Of a DNA stretch of 40,192 bases, positions 27,401 through 34,760 are shown in pieces (the stretch's first letter is position 1; each line of letters starts with the position of its first letter). The notes below the pieces were generated by a model. The model was not told where the DNA came from. It saw nothing but the letters and a program-made list of their open reading frames with translations, and did no database searches. Source of the DNA: an uncultured bacterium (GTDB lineage Bacteria; Planctomycetota; UBA1135; UBA2386). The stretch is from the NCBI GenBank assembly GCA_937906475.1, contig CALCZA010000117.1, positions 1-40,192 on the forward strand, read 5' to 3'. Made by a program: the position numbers and the translations under genes.

Positions 27401-27408
27401 ACATCTAG
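24403..27408 (+). CDS. Secreted subtilase-family (S8) protein with altered catalytic Asp site (paralogue 1)
   Basis: A 1001-residue exported protein starting at the ATG at 24403; the signal peptide ends in VSVSAQ (residue 22). Residues about 50-195 are a prodomain-like region. The subtilase domain (about 205-450) retains His258 (SHGHATAGI), the oxyanion Asn352 (NAGNQDS) and Ser433 (GTSGATPIVAG). Where family members have DTG before HPD, it reads IYEGVEASHPDF, so the catalytic Asp is replaced by Tyr232 or Glu233. A beta-sandwich P-like domain follows (about 560-660), then a beta-rich region with SITVCSNGWV, and a final module of about 115 residues also found in the next gene. Codon use is strongly biased to C-ending codons, suggesting high expression. 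Activity is uncertain. Confidence 0.9.
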   Translation: MLTNLSRLALLACAVAVSVSAQTPQAEQINLRFQSFDPVLGQPEVPQALRSTAKMQMHIVQFAGVPTQADRDAIAVAGGKVIGYLPVNAYVVRMTAGQAADVDAHKTVRWIGGYQPAYRLEPELIKQQAWLNVQPVRYNIVVADKHIDKPALGQKIQAIGGTVDNEQTGSLLFTVTLTGPQLMQAAGMDEVLWIDRWSAPEDDMDNARIQGGGNYVESQGGYTGAGVNSHIYEGVEASHPDFTGTVTNVRSGGAAQSHGHATAGIVFGNGNSNPAVRGMAPDAGKFYTNYNSVNTSRWQVFSDLVNVHNVSHTTASWGNARTFFYTSVSADADDITFDHDLAWTQSQSNAGNQDSRPQAWAKNIFSIGGVNHGNNSNPNDDSWQNGGASIGPASDGRIKPTMTAYYDNIGTSDRTGSSGYSSGSWTSSFGGTSGATPIVAGHNTIALEMYTEEVSPGVGLFGQPLRVPGGTSHQNRPHFPTLKGLQVVSATQYSFNAASSDNRREHQGWGFPDLQTMYDYRNKMYIVDETDVISPGQARQHTVTVASGEPSLKICLNWNEPAGNPAAASQLINNLSLRVTAPNGTQYWGNNGLNDGLWSVVGGSEDTVNSIENVFVQSPQSGIWVVEVIGSGIVADNHVETGAVDADYSLVAAGGLGQLGTGGGTFATKSIIGTGCGGTSIICDEGIYEFPTFDLANSSWSFGYAGGEYTLLAGSGTWINPVSAQGFGDDTTQSYTLPFSLPTPDGPTSSITVCSNGWVTSGAWTGGSNYTPDVGKFLSDSMWCPMWRDLNPSSGGDVYVDTNASRAVITWDGVPNYSNSGSNTLQLQLWASGAVHVIYQNITVAGNYLVGYSLAGAPDPGSIDISASLNGTVTACSSTAGVPDVALDASGRPVLGSTINLVTSNAPLTAVAGLSILSVSPIVGGLDLTFFGMPGCYTYQQLDVVGSLAVAGGTGSTPLSIPNTASLVGAEVFNQSVALVVGINAANMVTSNGLELSIGDI

Positions 27409-27431
27409 TCGACGGATCCCGCACTGATAGG

Positions 27432-27447
27432 GCTTCCCCGCGGAAGC
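27432..27447 (+). repeat. Small stem-loop upstream of the terminator
   Basis: GCTTCC and GGAAGC form a perfect 6-bp stem around a CCGC loop, 7 bases before the main terminator stem. It may help termination or 3'-end stability. Confidence 0.4.
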
Positions 27448-27454
27448 TCGTAAG

Positions 27455-27482
27455 CGCCATCCGGTATCCGGGTGGCGTTTTT
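27455..27482 (+). terminator. Intrinsic (Rho-independent) terminator after subtilase 1
   Basis: The arms 27455-27464 and 27468-27477 pair over 10 bp with a single G-T wobble around a TAT loop, and are followed directly by five T residues. It lies 47 bp after the stop codon and separates the two subtilase genes into different transcripts. Confidence 0.85.
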
Positions 27483-27631
27483 CATTGGTGGGCGGTGTCG
27501 TCACCTTGGCTCAGTGTTTTCACATCACGCGTAGGTCGGAATCTTGCCCTACTTCGCCGCTCCGTTTACGGCCGAGCAAATGGGCCGTTTCAGGTGCCTC
27601 GGCAGGGCTGCAGGATATGTCCGTCGAGTGG

Positions 27632-27637
27632 TAGACT
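27632..27637 (+). promoter_or_regulatory. Putative -10 element of the second subtilase gene
   Basis: TAGACT lies 50 bp before the ATG at 27682 and after a terminator, so a promoter is required in this gap. A ten-base element GCAGGGCTGC sits 20 bp upstream of it, and the same element with nearly the same spacing precedes the CAP-domain gene. Confidence 0.45.
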
Positions 27638-27681
27638 CTTCATCCTCGCCTGCCCACGGCAACCCGACTCCACTAGTAACC

Positions 27682-30522
27682 ATGCTGAGTAACCTATCGC
27701 GTGCCGCGCTGCTTGCGTGTGCCGTAGCTGCCTCTCTCTCTGCCCAGTCACCACAAGCGAACGGCGAAGGTCGTCGGGTTCTGTTGACGTTTGGTTCATT
27801 TGACCCGGCCGTCAGTGTGCCGGGCGTGCCGGATCAACTGCGCAGCACTAGCGCCCAACAGTTGTGCCTGGTGCAGTTCGCTGGGCTGCCGACGCAAGCT
27901 GGTCGCGACGCGATCCATGAACTCGGCGGCAAGGTCGTCAAATACATGCCACACGACACCTATGTCGTGCGCATGAACGCCCAGCAAAGCCAAGCGGTCA
28001 ACGCGCTCGGCATGGTGCGTTGGGTTGGTGCCTACCACCCGGCATATCGTCTTGAGTCGGCATTGCTCGCCGATGGTGTCTTCACCAGCATCAAGCCGGT
28101 GACCTACAACGTCGTCGTCGCGGACAAGCACAACGACAAGCCAGCGCTGACCAACCGCATCGAGGCGATCGGTGGCACGATCGTCAGTGAGCAGTTCGGC
28201 AGCATCCTGATGACGGTCAGCCTGACTGGCCCGCAACTTCAGCAGACTGCAGGCTTCGATGAAGTGCTGTGGATCGATCGCTGGTCGGCGCCGGAAGAGG
28301 ATGTTGATAACGCCCGCATCCAGGGTGGCGCAAACTACGTCGAGTCACAGGGTGGCTACAGCGGCGCAGGCCTGAACGCGCACATCTACGAAGGTATCGA
28401 TGCCTCACATCAAGGCTTCTCGGGTCCGGTGATCAACGTGCGCAGCGGCGGCGCGTCATCCGGTCACGGCACCAACACGGCCGGCATCGTCTTCGGCGAC
28501 GGTACGGGCAGCTCGCAATTCCGCGGCCTTGCGCCCGATGCCGGCAAGTTCTACACGAACTATTCATCCGTCAATACGTCGCGCTGGCAGGTCTTCAGTG
28601 ACCTCGTCAACATTCACAACGTGTCTCACACAACTGCTTCGTGGGGCAATGCGCGCACGTTCTTCTACACGTCGGTTTCGGCGGACGCGGACGACATCAC
28701 GTTCGACCACGACATCACCTGGACGCAGAGCCAGTCGAATGCCGGCAACCAGGATTCGCGTCCGCAGGCGTGGGCCAAAAACGTGTTTTCGATCGGCGGT
28801 GTCAACCACGGTAACAACAGCAATCCCAACGATGACTCGTGGCAGAACGGCGGTGCCAGCATCGGCCCGGCTTCGGATGGTCGCATTAAGCCGACCATGA
28901 CTGCCTACTACGACAACATCGGCACGACGTCTCAAGGCGGCGGTTACACGACGTCCTTCGGCGGCACCTCCGGTGCGACGCCTATCGTCGCTGGCCACAA
29001 CGTGCTCGCGATCGATATGTTCACCGATGAGGTGACGCCTGGCTACGGCCCGTTCGGCAACCAGTTGCGCGTTCCCGGTGGCTCGACCCACCAGAACCGC
29101 CCGAGCGCCCCGACCCTGAAGGCACTGCAGTGCATCAGCGGTTCGCAATACTCGTTCACCGGTGCCAGCAACGACAACCGTCGTGAGCACCAGGGTTGGG
29201 GCTTCCCCAATCTGCAAACCATGTGGGACAAGCGCGCCAAAACGTTCCTCGTCGACGAAGGGGACGTCTTGACTCAGGGTCAGGCCCGCTCGTGGGCGAT
29301 CAATGTCGCGGCTGGTGAGCCGGCCCTGAAGGTCTGCCTCAACTGGCGTGAACCGGCGGCCAACCCGGCATCGGCCTTCCACCTGATCAACAACCTGTCG
29401 CTGCGCGTCACTGCGCCGAACGGCACCCAATACTGGGGCAACAACAACCTCTCGAACGGCGTCTGGTCGACCTCGGGTGGCAGCGAAGACACGGTCAACT
29501 CGCTTGAGTGCGTGTTCGTGCAAAACCCGGCTGCTGGCAACTGGAACGTCGAAGTCCTCGCGACCTCGATCGTCGAAGACAACCATATCGAGACCGTTGC
29601 GGTTGACGCTGACTACGGCTTGGCCATTAGTGGCGGCACTGGCACCTCGGTTGTGTTTGCGACCTTCAATAACTTCGGCAACGGTTGCCCGGGTTCGATC
29701 GTGCAGCCGCCAGTGTGCCCTGAGTTGAACCCGACCGGCGGCACGCCGATGTCCAACTTGCGCGACAACGAGTACTGCTACGTGGTGCCGAGTTCGGGCG
29801 CGTTGACGGTGACGAGTTTCGACTTCTACACGCGTTCGACTGGTGGCACGGTCACGGTGCCGGCTCACATCTACCCAGGCAGTGTGCCGGGTGCGGTGGC
29901 GCTTGGCTCTACGACGATCACGATTGGTGCGGCCGTAGGCTTCTACACGGCGACGTTCGCCACCCCGGTCAACGTCACTGGTGACTTCTGCATCGGCGTG
30001 GATAGCTCGGCACAGACGGTCTACATCAACTCGTTGACGTCCGGTTCCGGTGGCTCGGGTTACTACCGTGACATGGTCAATGGTCCGACGGCCTGGACGC
30101 AGTCGGGTTTGACCGGCTTCCCGTCGTGGCGAGTGAACTGCACGGGCGCCGGCACTGCCTTGGTCCCGTCGCTGGGCAGCACCAACCTGCCGAATCTCGG
30201 CTCGAGCTACAGCGTGACGCTCGCCGATGCTCTGCCGGGCACGTTCGCCGTGCTTGCTTCGGGTCTGTCGGACTCGATGTGGAGCGGTGGTGCTTTGCCG
30301 GCCGTGTTGCTAGGTGCTCCGGGTTGCATGTTGTTCGTTGATCCGGTCGTGCTCGACGCGGTCGCGACTTCCGTCGCGGGCACGGCCAGTGCATCGTTCT
30401 CGGTGCCGAACTCCGCGGGTCTGATCGGCGTGCAAGTATTTCACCAGTGGGGCGTGCTCGATGCCGTCAACGGGCTCGGCATTGTGATGTCGAACGCCGG
30501 TCGCGCCTCGATCGGTAACTGA
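27682..30522 (+). CDS. Secreted subtilase-family (S8) protein with altered catalytic Asp site (paralogue 2)
   Basis: A 946-residue paralogue of the preceding gene, starting at the ATG at 27682 with a signal peptide ending in SLSAQ. The prodomain, catalytic core and P-like domain align closely with paralogue 1, many stretches being identical. His (GHGTNTAGI), Asn (NAGNQDS) and Ser (GTSGATPIVAG) are kept, and the Asp site again reads IYEGIDASHQGF, with no DTG. After the P-like domain (about residue 650) the sequence differs: a beta-rich segment with VPSSGALTVTSFDFYTRS replaces the region seen in paralogue 1. The last about 115 residues again form the shared terminal module (GAPGCMLFVDP, then FSVPNSAGLIGVQVFHQW). 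The catalytic state and substrate are unknown. Confidence 0.9.
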   Translation: MLSNLSRAALLACAVAASLSAQSPQANGEGRRVLLTFGSFDPAVSVPGVPDQLRSTSAQQLCLVQFAGLPTQAGRDAIHELGGKVVKYMPHDTYVVRMNAQQSQAVNALGMVRWVGAYHPAYRLESALLADGVFTSIKPVTYNVVVADKHNDKPALTNRIEAIGGTIVSEQFGSILMTVSLTGPQLQQTAGFDEVLWIDRWSAPEEDVDNARIQGGANYVESQGGYSGAGLNAHIYEGIDASHQGFSGPVINVRSGGASSGHGTNTAGIVFGDGTGSSQFRGLAPDAGKFYTNYSSVNTSRWQVFSDLVNIHNVSHTTASWGNARTFFYTSVSADADDITFDHDITWTQSQSNAGNQDSRPQAWAKNVFSIGGVNHGNNSNPNDDSWQNGGASIGPASDGRIKPTMTAYYDNIGTTSQGGGYTTSFGGTSGATPIVAGHNVLAIDMFTDEVTPGYGPFGNQLRVPGGSTHQNRPSAPTLKALQCISGSQYSFTGASNDNRREHQGWGFPNLQTMWDKRAKTFLVDEGDVLTQGQARSWAINVAAGEPALKVCLNWREPAANPASAFHLINNLSLRVTAPNGTQYWGNNNLSNGVWSTSGGSEDTVNSLECVFVQNPAAGNWNVEVLATSIVEDNHIETVAVDADYGLAISGGTGTSVVFATFNNFGNGCPGSIVQPPVCPELNPTGGTPMSNLRDNEYCYVVPSSGALTVTSFDFYTRSTGGTVTVPAHIYPGSVPGAVALGSTTITIGAAVGFYTATFATPVNVTGDFCIGVDSSAQTVYINSLTSGSGGSGYYRDMVNGPTAWTQSGLTGFPSWRVNCTGAGTALVPSLGSTNLPNLGSSYSVTLADALPGTFAVLASGLSDSMWSGGALPAVLLGAPGCMLFVDPVVLDAVATSVAGTASASFSVPNSAGLIGVQVFHQWGVLDAVNGLGIVMSNAGRASIGN

Positions 30523-30543
30523 TCCCGGCTAGATCGTTGCAGT

Positions 30544-30580
30544 GGCCGATGTGCGCACCCGAGCGGTGCGCGCATCGGCC
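30544..30580 (+). terminator. Strong 16-bp stem-loop after subtilase 2
   Basis: The arms 30544-30559 and 30565-30580 pair over 16 bp with one G-T wobble and a five-base loop, 22 bp after the stop codon. No T-tract follows, so it may be a Rho-assisted terminator, an mRNA-stabilising hairpin or a bidirectional signal. Confidence 0.5.
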
Positions 30581-30730
30581 GTCTGCATATACGGGCGGTG
30601 AGGTTTCGGTCATCGCAATGGCCGAAGCGGATGGAGGGATGACAATCCTCGCGACCGGGGAGTCATGCCGACCTACCGTCAGATCGTCCCGCATTCGCAA
30701 AGCAGGGCTGCGAGGGGACGTGCCAGTCCG

Positions 30731-30736
30731 TAGACT
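30731..30736 (+). promoter_or_regulatory. Putative -10 element of the CAP-domain gene
   Basis: TAGACT followed by GCTCGCC lies 38 bp before the ATG at 30769 (50 bp before the alternative ATG at 30781). GCAGGGCTGC at 30702-30711 lies 19 bp upstream, matching the arrangement ahead of the second subtilase. Confidence 0.4.
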
Positions 30737-30768
30737 GCTCGCCGATTGCACCCCAGTTCGCCATCCAT

Positions 30769-33306
30769 ATGTTTTCGAATATGCATCTCAGGCACTTTCT
30801 CCTGCTTCTGTCCGCGTTTGCCATCTGTGTGCCGCAAGTGCGCGCTCAAGATGAGTTCGCTGCGGATGAACAAACACTCACCAAGAACTGCATCAAGTCG
30901 CTCGTTCGCTTTGCGAACAAGGCCAAGAGCAAGAAGGTCGGGCCACGGGCGAAGCAGGCTCTCGACCTTGTTCTAGAATACGACCCGAACCACAAGCGGG
31001 CCCGTAGTGAACTCGGCTTCCGCAAGGTCAAGGGCCAGTGGATCGGTAAGCCGAAGGACAAGCGCAAGAAGTGGCGCGACAAGGCGAACTACGAAGGTCG
31101 CTACACGGTCATCGAAGACTGGGCGAATACGGCTACCGAGCTGAGCATCCAGCACGCCAAGATCGGCTTGAAGCTCAAGGAAGCCGGTGAGACGGACCGC
31201 GCCGCCTACCACCTCGCCAAGGCGGTCTACTACAACCCGCACAACAAGAATGCCAACATCGCCCTCGGCCACAAGGAAGGGCCCGGCTTCTACGGCACCG
31301 AGCATCAGATCACCTATGCGCAGCGCATGAAGGAGATCGAGATCAAGGCTGTTGAGTTTGCCCGCAAGGAATACCCGGTCACCGAGCTGAACCCTGAGCA
31401 ACCGCCGAAGGAGTTCACCAACCTGATCGACAACGCGCCGGAGTGGATGCTCGAGCCGAACTTCGAGATCCACGGTGCCAAGACGGCCCGCTTCACGATG
31501 TGGGTTCGCGGTTCGCAAGGCCTCGCCAATGACTCGGCGATGTGGGCCGAGCGCGCCGTCGACTTTTGCGTCTACTTGATGGGGGAAAAGCAGGCCCGAC
31601 GATTGCGCTTTGTCGAGCGCGCGTCGAAGTCCTGGGCTTGGCAAGGGTTCTTGGCGACTGGCCGTGAGCGCGAAGAGTTCTTGAAGGCCAACCCGCACGT
31701 TCTCAACGGTCGTAGCCTCGAAGAAGCACGTCGATTTGCTAACAACTCGTGGCGAACCCCTGCCGGCCCCGCCGTTATGAAGGTCGGTGCGTCCGGCCGC
31801 GCCATTCAAGATGCAGTCATTGCCTACGTCGTCATGGATGGCCTGACCTCGCAGCGCAACGATGGCATTGGCCAGGGCATCATTCACGCGATTACGTGGT
31901 ACCTGAAGTCGACGTCGATCTCACGGTGGGGTGCGATTCCCGAAGGCACGGTCGGCGAAGATGGCCTGGCGCTACCCGAAGGCACCAACTGGTGGATGCG
32001 CACCGTTCGCGACCAAGCGGTTTCGCACCAGGATTGGAGCTTTGCGCAGGTCCCGCGTGAGAAACTCAGCCGCTTCCGTAACGACTGTCGACTCAAGTCA
32101 TGGAGCATCATGACTTGGATGATGGCGGCCTACCCGGACCAGTGGCTTGAGTTCTACTTGGGCTTGCCGGACGCCGACACGAAGGTGCCGACTCTCGAAG
32201 ATGTCGAAGCCGTCGTCGTCAAGCACCTCGGCAAGCCGAGTGAAGTGATCGACGCGGAATGGCGCGAGTGGGGCCGCGGTGACAGTGGTGTTGCCTACGG
32301 CACCGGCTATGGTCCGCCGCTCCTGTCCGAGCGTCCCAGCGACATCGAGATTACGGCGTTGGAGCAGATCAACTTGGTGCGCAAGCAGCAGATCGCGTTC
32401 TCGTGGTTGCCCGGATCGAAGCTGACCGACGGTACGTGGGGCAACCTACCCGAGTGTGAGATGGATGCGGAAACGTCGATCGGTTGCGATCTGCACTCGA
32501 AGTACGTTTCGAACCATCCTGATCTGGTTAACAATCCCGACGGCAAGATTCACGAAGAGGATCCGGCGCATGAGGATTTCACCCGTCAAGGTCAGCAATC
32601 TGGCAGTGGCAATATCGTCACTAGCACGGGCCGTGCCACGAAGGCGTTCGCTCGCGACTCAGTCGATGGGTGGATGAGCGCGCCGTACCACCGCTTCCCG
32701 ATGTTGCGTCACAACATCAAGCGTCTCGGCTACTCGCACGTAGATGGCGAGAACCTGTCGGTGTCGGTGTTGGATATGGGTTCGTTGACCGAACCCTACG
32801 ACCCGAACACTGCGCCGCGTTTGGTGGTGTGGCCGGCGACCAATCAGAAGAGCGTGCCGACGCACTTCGGTAGTCCCGAGAGTCCCAATCCTCTCGCTGA
32901 CCAACCGGAGGATGAGCAGGACGTGACCAAGTGTGGCTACGTTGTCAGTATCCAGTTGCAGCAGCAATTGGCTAGTCAACTCGGTGAGTGCAGCCTTGAA
33001 CTGTGGGAGTCACGCAAGGGTGGGCGTCCGCCGGTAAAGAACCTCGTGCTGAAGGGCTCGCAAGAGTTCGTTAACTGGAAGTCGCGCTGCAAGAAGCAGG
33101 TTGAGTGCTACGACCACACGCCGAAGGTTCCTTTGAACAAGAAGCGCGACTTGCGTGACGTGCTGTTCTCGATACCGAAGATCCCGCTGAAGAGTGGTAA
33201 GCAATATCAAGCGCGTGCGACTCTGCAGATGGGCGGAAACCCGCCAGTGATATTCATCTGGGAGTTCGCGACTGGCAGCAGGAAGGAAGGCCTGAAGCTG
33301 AAGTGA
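30769..33306 (+). CDS. Large secreted protein with C-terminal CAP (SCP/PR-1-like) domain
   Basis: An 845-residue exported protein. The signal peptide ends in QVRAQ. Starts at 30769 and 30781 are both possible; the second still leaves a good signal peptide. Residues about 30-110 hold a TPR-like helical pair ending in a motif common in planctomycete proteins (YDPNHKRARSELGFRKVKG). The middle part (about 180-500) is helical, Trp-rich and unrecognised. From about 525 to 680 it resembles a CAP domain: ITALEQINLVRKQQIAFSW, several His residues (DLHSKYVSNHPD), and VDGWMSAPYHRFPMLRHN, the WMxSxxHR-type signature. A beta-rich C-terminal part follows. CAP domains bind lipids or act as extracellular effectors; the role here is unknown. 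The gene has its own promoter-like element. Confidence 0.85.
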   Translation: MFSNMHLRHFLLLLSAFAICVPQVRAQDEFAADEQTLTKNCIKSLVRFANKAKSKKVGPRAKQALDLVLEYDPNHKRARSELGFRKVKGQWIGKPKDKRKKWRDKANYEGRYTVIEDWANTATELSIQHAKIGLKLKEAGETDRAAYHLAKAVYYNPHNKNANIALGHKEGPGFYGTEHQITYAQRMKEIEIKAVEFARKEYPVTELNPEQPPKEFTNLIDNAPEWMLEPNFEIHGAKTARFTMWVRGSQGLANDSAMWAERAVDFCVYLMGEKQARRLRFVERASKSWAWQGFLATGREREEFLKANPHVLNGRSLEEARRFANNSWRTPAGPAVMKVGASGRAIQDAVIAYVVMDGLTSQRNDGIGQGIIHAITWYLKSTSISRWGAIPEGTVGEDGLALPEGTNWWMRTVRDQAVSHQDWSFAQVPREKLSRFRNDCRLKSWSIMTWMMAAYPDQWLEFYLGLPDADTKVPTLEDVEAVVVKHLGKPSEVIDAEWREWGRGDSGVAYGTGYGPPLLSERPSDIEITALEQINLVRKQQIAFSWLPGSKLTDGTWGNLPECEMDAETSIGCDLHSKYVSNHPDLVNNPDGKIHEEDPAHEDFTRQGQQSGSGNIVTSTGRATKAFARDSVDGWMSAPYHRFPMLRHNIKRLGYSHVDGENLSVSVLDMGSLTEPYDPNTAPRLVVWPATNQKSVPTHFGSPESPNPLADQPEDEQDVTKCGYVVSIQLQQQLASQLGECSLELWESRKGGRPPVKNLVLKGSQEFVNWKSRCKKQVECYDHTPKVPLNKKRDLRDVLFSIPKIPLKSGKQYQARATLQMGGNPPVIFIWEFATGSRKEGLKLK

Positions 33307-33628
33307 CGGCCTGCTCCGGTAGGACCGTTGTTCGTGCTTTACTAAAGCCGCCCGCGCCTGGACCTAAACAGGTTGAGGCTTGGGCTTATTTGCGCGTGGC
33401 CTTTGCCTCAACCCGGTAGGGGCTTGCTCGGGCTGACTTCACTCTTCTGCGCCCTTACTATGGGCCGCGAGCGGCGTTAGTCGCCCCGGCGCACGCGTTG
33501 CCGATAGCGGCTTTGCCTCGCTCACTGCGGTGCAAGCCTTGCAACCGGCGGCGCGTTGTCGACAATGTTCGGCCAAAACGACATCCGAACAACCCAGGCC
33601 TCCAAAGGCCACCGAGCCCCGAGCCAAA
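33307..33628. other. 322 bp gap/leader upstream of aldolase, with inverted repeats
   Basis: No gene is evident. A perfect 9-bp inverted repeat, GGTTGAGGC (33371-33379) and GCCTCAACC (33405-33413), could form a stem with a 25-base loop. A ten-base palindrome TTGTCGACAA lies at 33556-33565, and TACTAT near 33457 resembles a -10 box. The aldolase would then have a leader of about 160 bases, in which the palindrome could be an operator. No known riboswitch was recognised. Confidence 0.4.
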
Positions 33629-34549
33629 ATGACCTCACGCGTCGACGAAATCCTCAGCTGGTATGAATCCGATCATCCCGGCGTCCTGAAGAACCTCCGT
33701 TGGATGATGGATACTGGCGCACTCGCAGGCACGGGCAAGTTCGTCATCCTGCCGGTCGACCAAGGCTTCGAGCACGGTCCGGCGCGCACGTTCGCCAAGA
33801 ACCCGAGTGGCTACGACCCGCACTACCACTTTCAGCTCGCACTGAAGGCTGGCTGCAACGCCTACGCGGCGCCGCTCGGCTTCCTCGAAGCTGGTGCGCG
33901 CACCTACGCCGGCCAGATCCCGCTGATCCTCAAGCTCAACAACTCGGACTCGCTCTACAGCCCGAAGAACCCAAAGCCGGCCGTTACTGGTTCGGTCCAG
34001 GACGCGCTTCGCCTCGGTTGCGCCGCGATCGGTTTCACGATCTACCCCGGCTCCGACCTGCGCGACGACATGTATCAGGAGTTGCGTGAGATCTCCGAAG
34101 AAGCGAAGGCCTGTGGCCTCGCCGTCGTCGTCTGGAGCTACCCGCGTGGCGAAGGCCTGAGCAAGAAGGGCGAGACCGCGATCGACGTTTGCTGCTACGC
34201 CGCTCAGATTGCCGCCCAACTCGGCGCGCACATCATCAAGGTCAAGCCGCCGACCGACTTCATCGAGCAAGACGCCGCTCGCAAGGTCTACGAGTCGGAA
34301 GGCATCCCGATCAGCACGCTCGCCGAGCGCACCAAGCACGTCATCCAGTCGTCGTTCAACGGCCGCCGCATCGTCATCTTCTCCGGTGGCGAAGCGAAGG
34401 GTGCCGACGCAGTGAAGGAAGAGATCCAAGGTCTCGCCGACGGCGGCTCCTTCGGCTCGATCATGGGCCGCAACGCCTTCCAGCGCCCGATGCCGGAAGC
34501 GCTTGAGTTGCTGAAGTCGATCCAAGACATCCACCGCGCAGCGAAGTAG
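33629..34549 (+). CDS. fbaB: Class I fructose-bisphosphate aldolase, DhnA/FbaB type
   Basis: A 306-residue aldolase of the archaeal/DhnA class I family, which splits fructose 1,6-bisphosphate into dihydroxyacetone phosphate and glyceraldehyde 3-phosphate through a Schiff base. The N-terminal active-site segment FVILPVDQGFEHGP is characteristic. The Schiff-base lysine is most likely Lys204 in AHIIKVKPP, and the phosphate-binding region is IVIFSGGEAKG. The start at 33629 gives the usual N-terminus; a longer upstream frame is low in coding character. Codons are very strongly biased to C-ending forms, as expected for a highly expressed central metabolic enzyme. It lies alone between larger gaps. 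The family also includes transaldolase-like and LsrF enzymes, but the close match favours FbaB. Confidence 0.93.
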   Translation: MTSRVDEILSWYESDHPGVLKNLRWMMDTGALAGTGKFVILPVDQGFEHGPARTFAKNPSGYDPHYHFQLALKAGCNAYAAPLGFLEAGARTYAGQIPLILKLNNSDSLYSPKNPKPAVTGSVQDALRLGCAAIGFTIYPGSDLRDDMYQELREISEEAKACGLAVVVWSYPRGEGLSKKGETAIDVCCYAAQIAAQLGAHIIKVKPPTDFIEQDAARKVYESEGIPISTLAERTKHVIQSSFNGRRIVIFSGGEAKGADAVKEEIQGLADGGSFGSIMGRNAFQRPMPEALELLKSIQDIHRAAK

Positions 34550-34579
34550 TCGCTGCGGGGGGGGCCTCGTTGGCTGGAA

Positions 34580-34585
34580 TAGACT
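34580..34585 (+). promoter_or_regulatory. Putative -10 element upstream of the small Cys-rich frame and C45 gene
   Basis: TAGACT followed by CTGCTCGCC closely matches the elements before the second subtilase and CAP genes. It lies 18 bp before the small frame at 34603 and 176 bp before the C45-like gene. Confidence 0.35.
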
Positions 34586-34602
34586 CTGCTCGCCATCGCC
34601 CG

Positions 34603-34737
34603 ATGGCTGATGTAGATCTTTCGTTGGACGCTCGCTGCCTTGGTGATTGCGAACCTGACTGCGGAGCCTGGCGTTTGGCGTGCCGGCGGTGCCGAACGGC
34701 AAATCGAGAGGCCGTAGTCCTGAGCGACTCAACGTGA
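34603..34737 (+). CDS. Possible 44-residue cysteine-rich small protein
   Basis: An ATG-started frame of 44 codons with five cysteines at 12, 16, 20, 27 and 30, the last two as CRRC. It begins 18 bp after a TAGACT element and ends 23 bp before the C45-like gene, so it would be the first gene of that transcript. The Cys spacing could bind a metal. There is no homology evidence, it may be a chance frame, and it could instead be untranslated leader. Confidence 0.25.
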   Translation: MADVDLSLDARCLGDCEPDCGAWRLACRRCRTANREAVVLSDST

Positions 34738-34760
34738 CAGGGAGGGCAAGTAGCGGCACG

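Noticed and set aside
28564..29868. 434-codon open frame on the minus strand
   Set aside because: It is antisense to subtilase 2 and similar in nature to the shadow opposite subtilase 1, as expected for paralogous genes.
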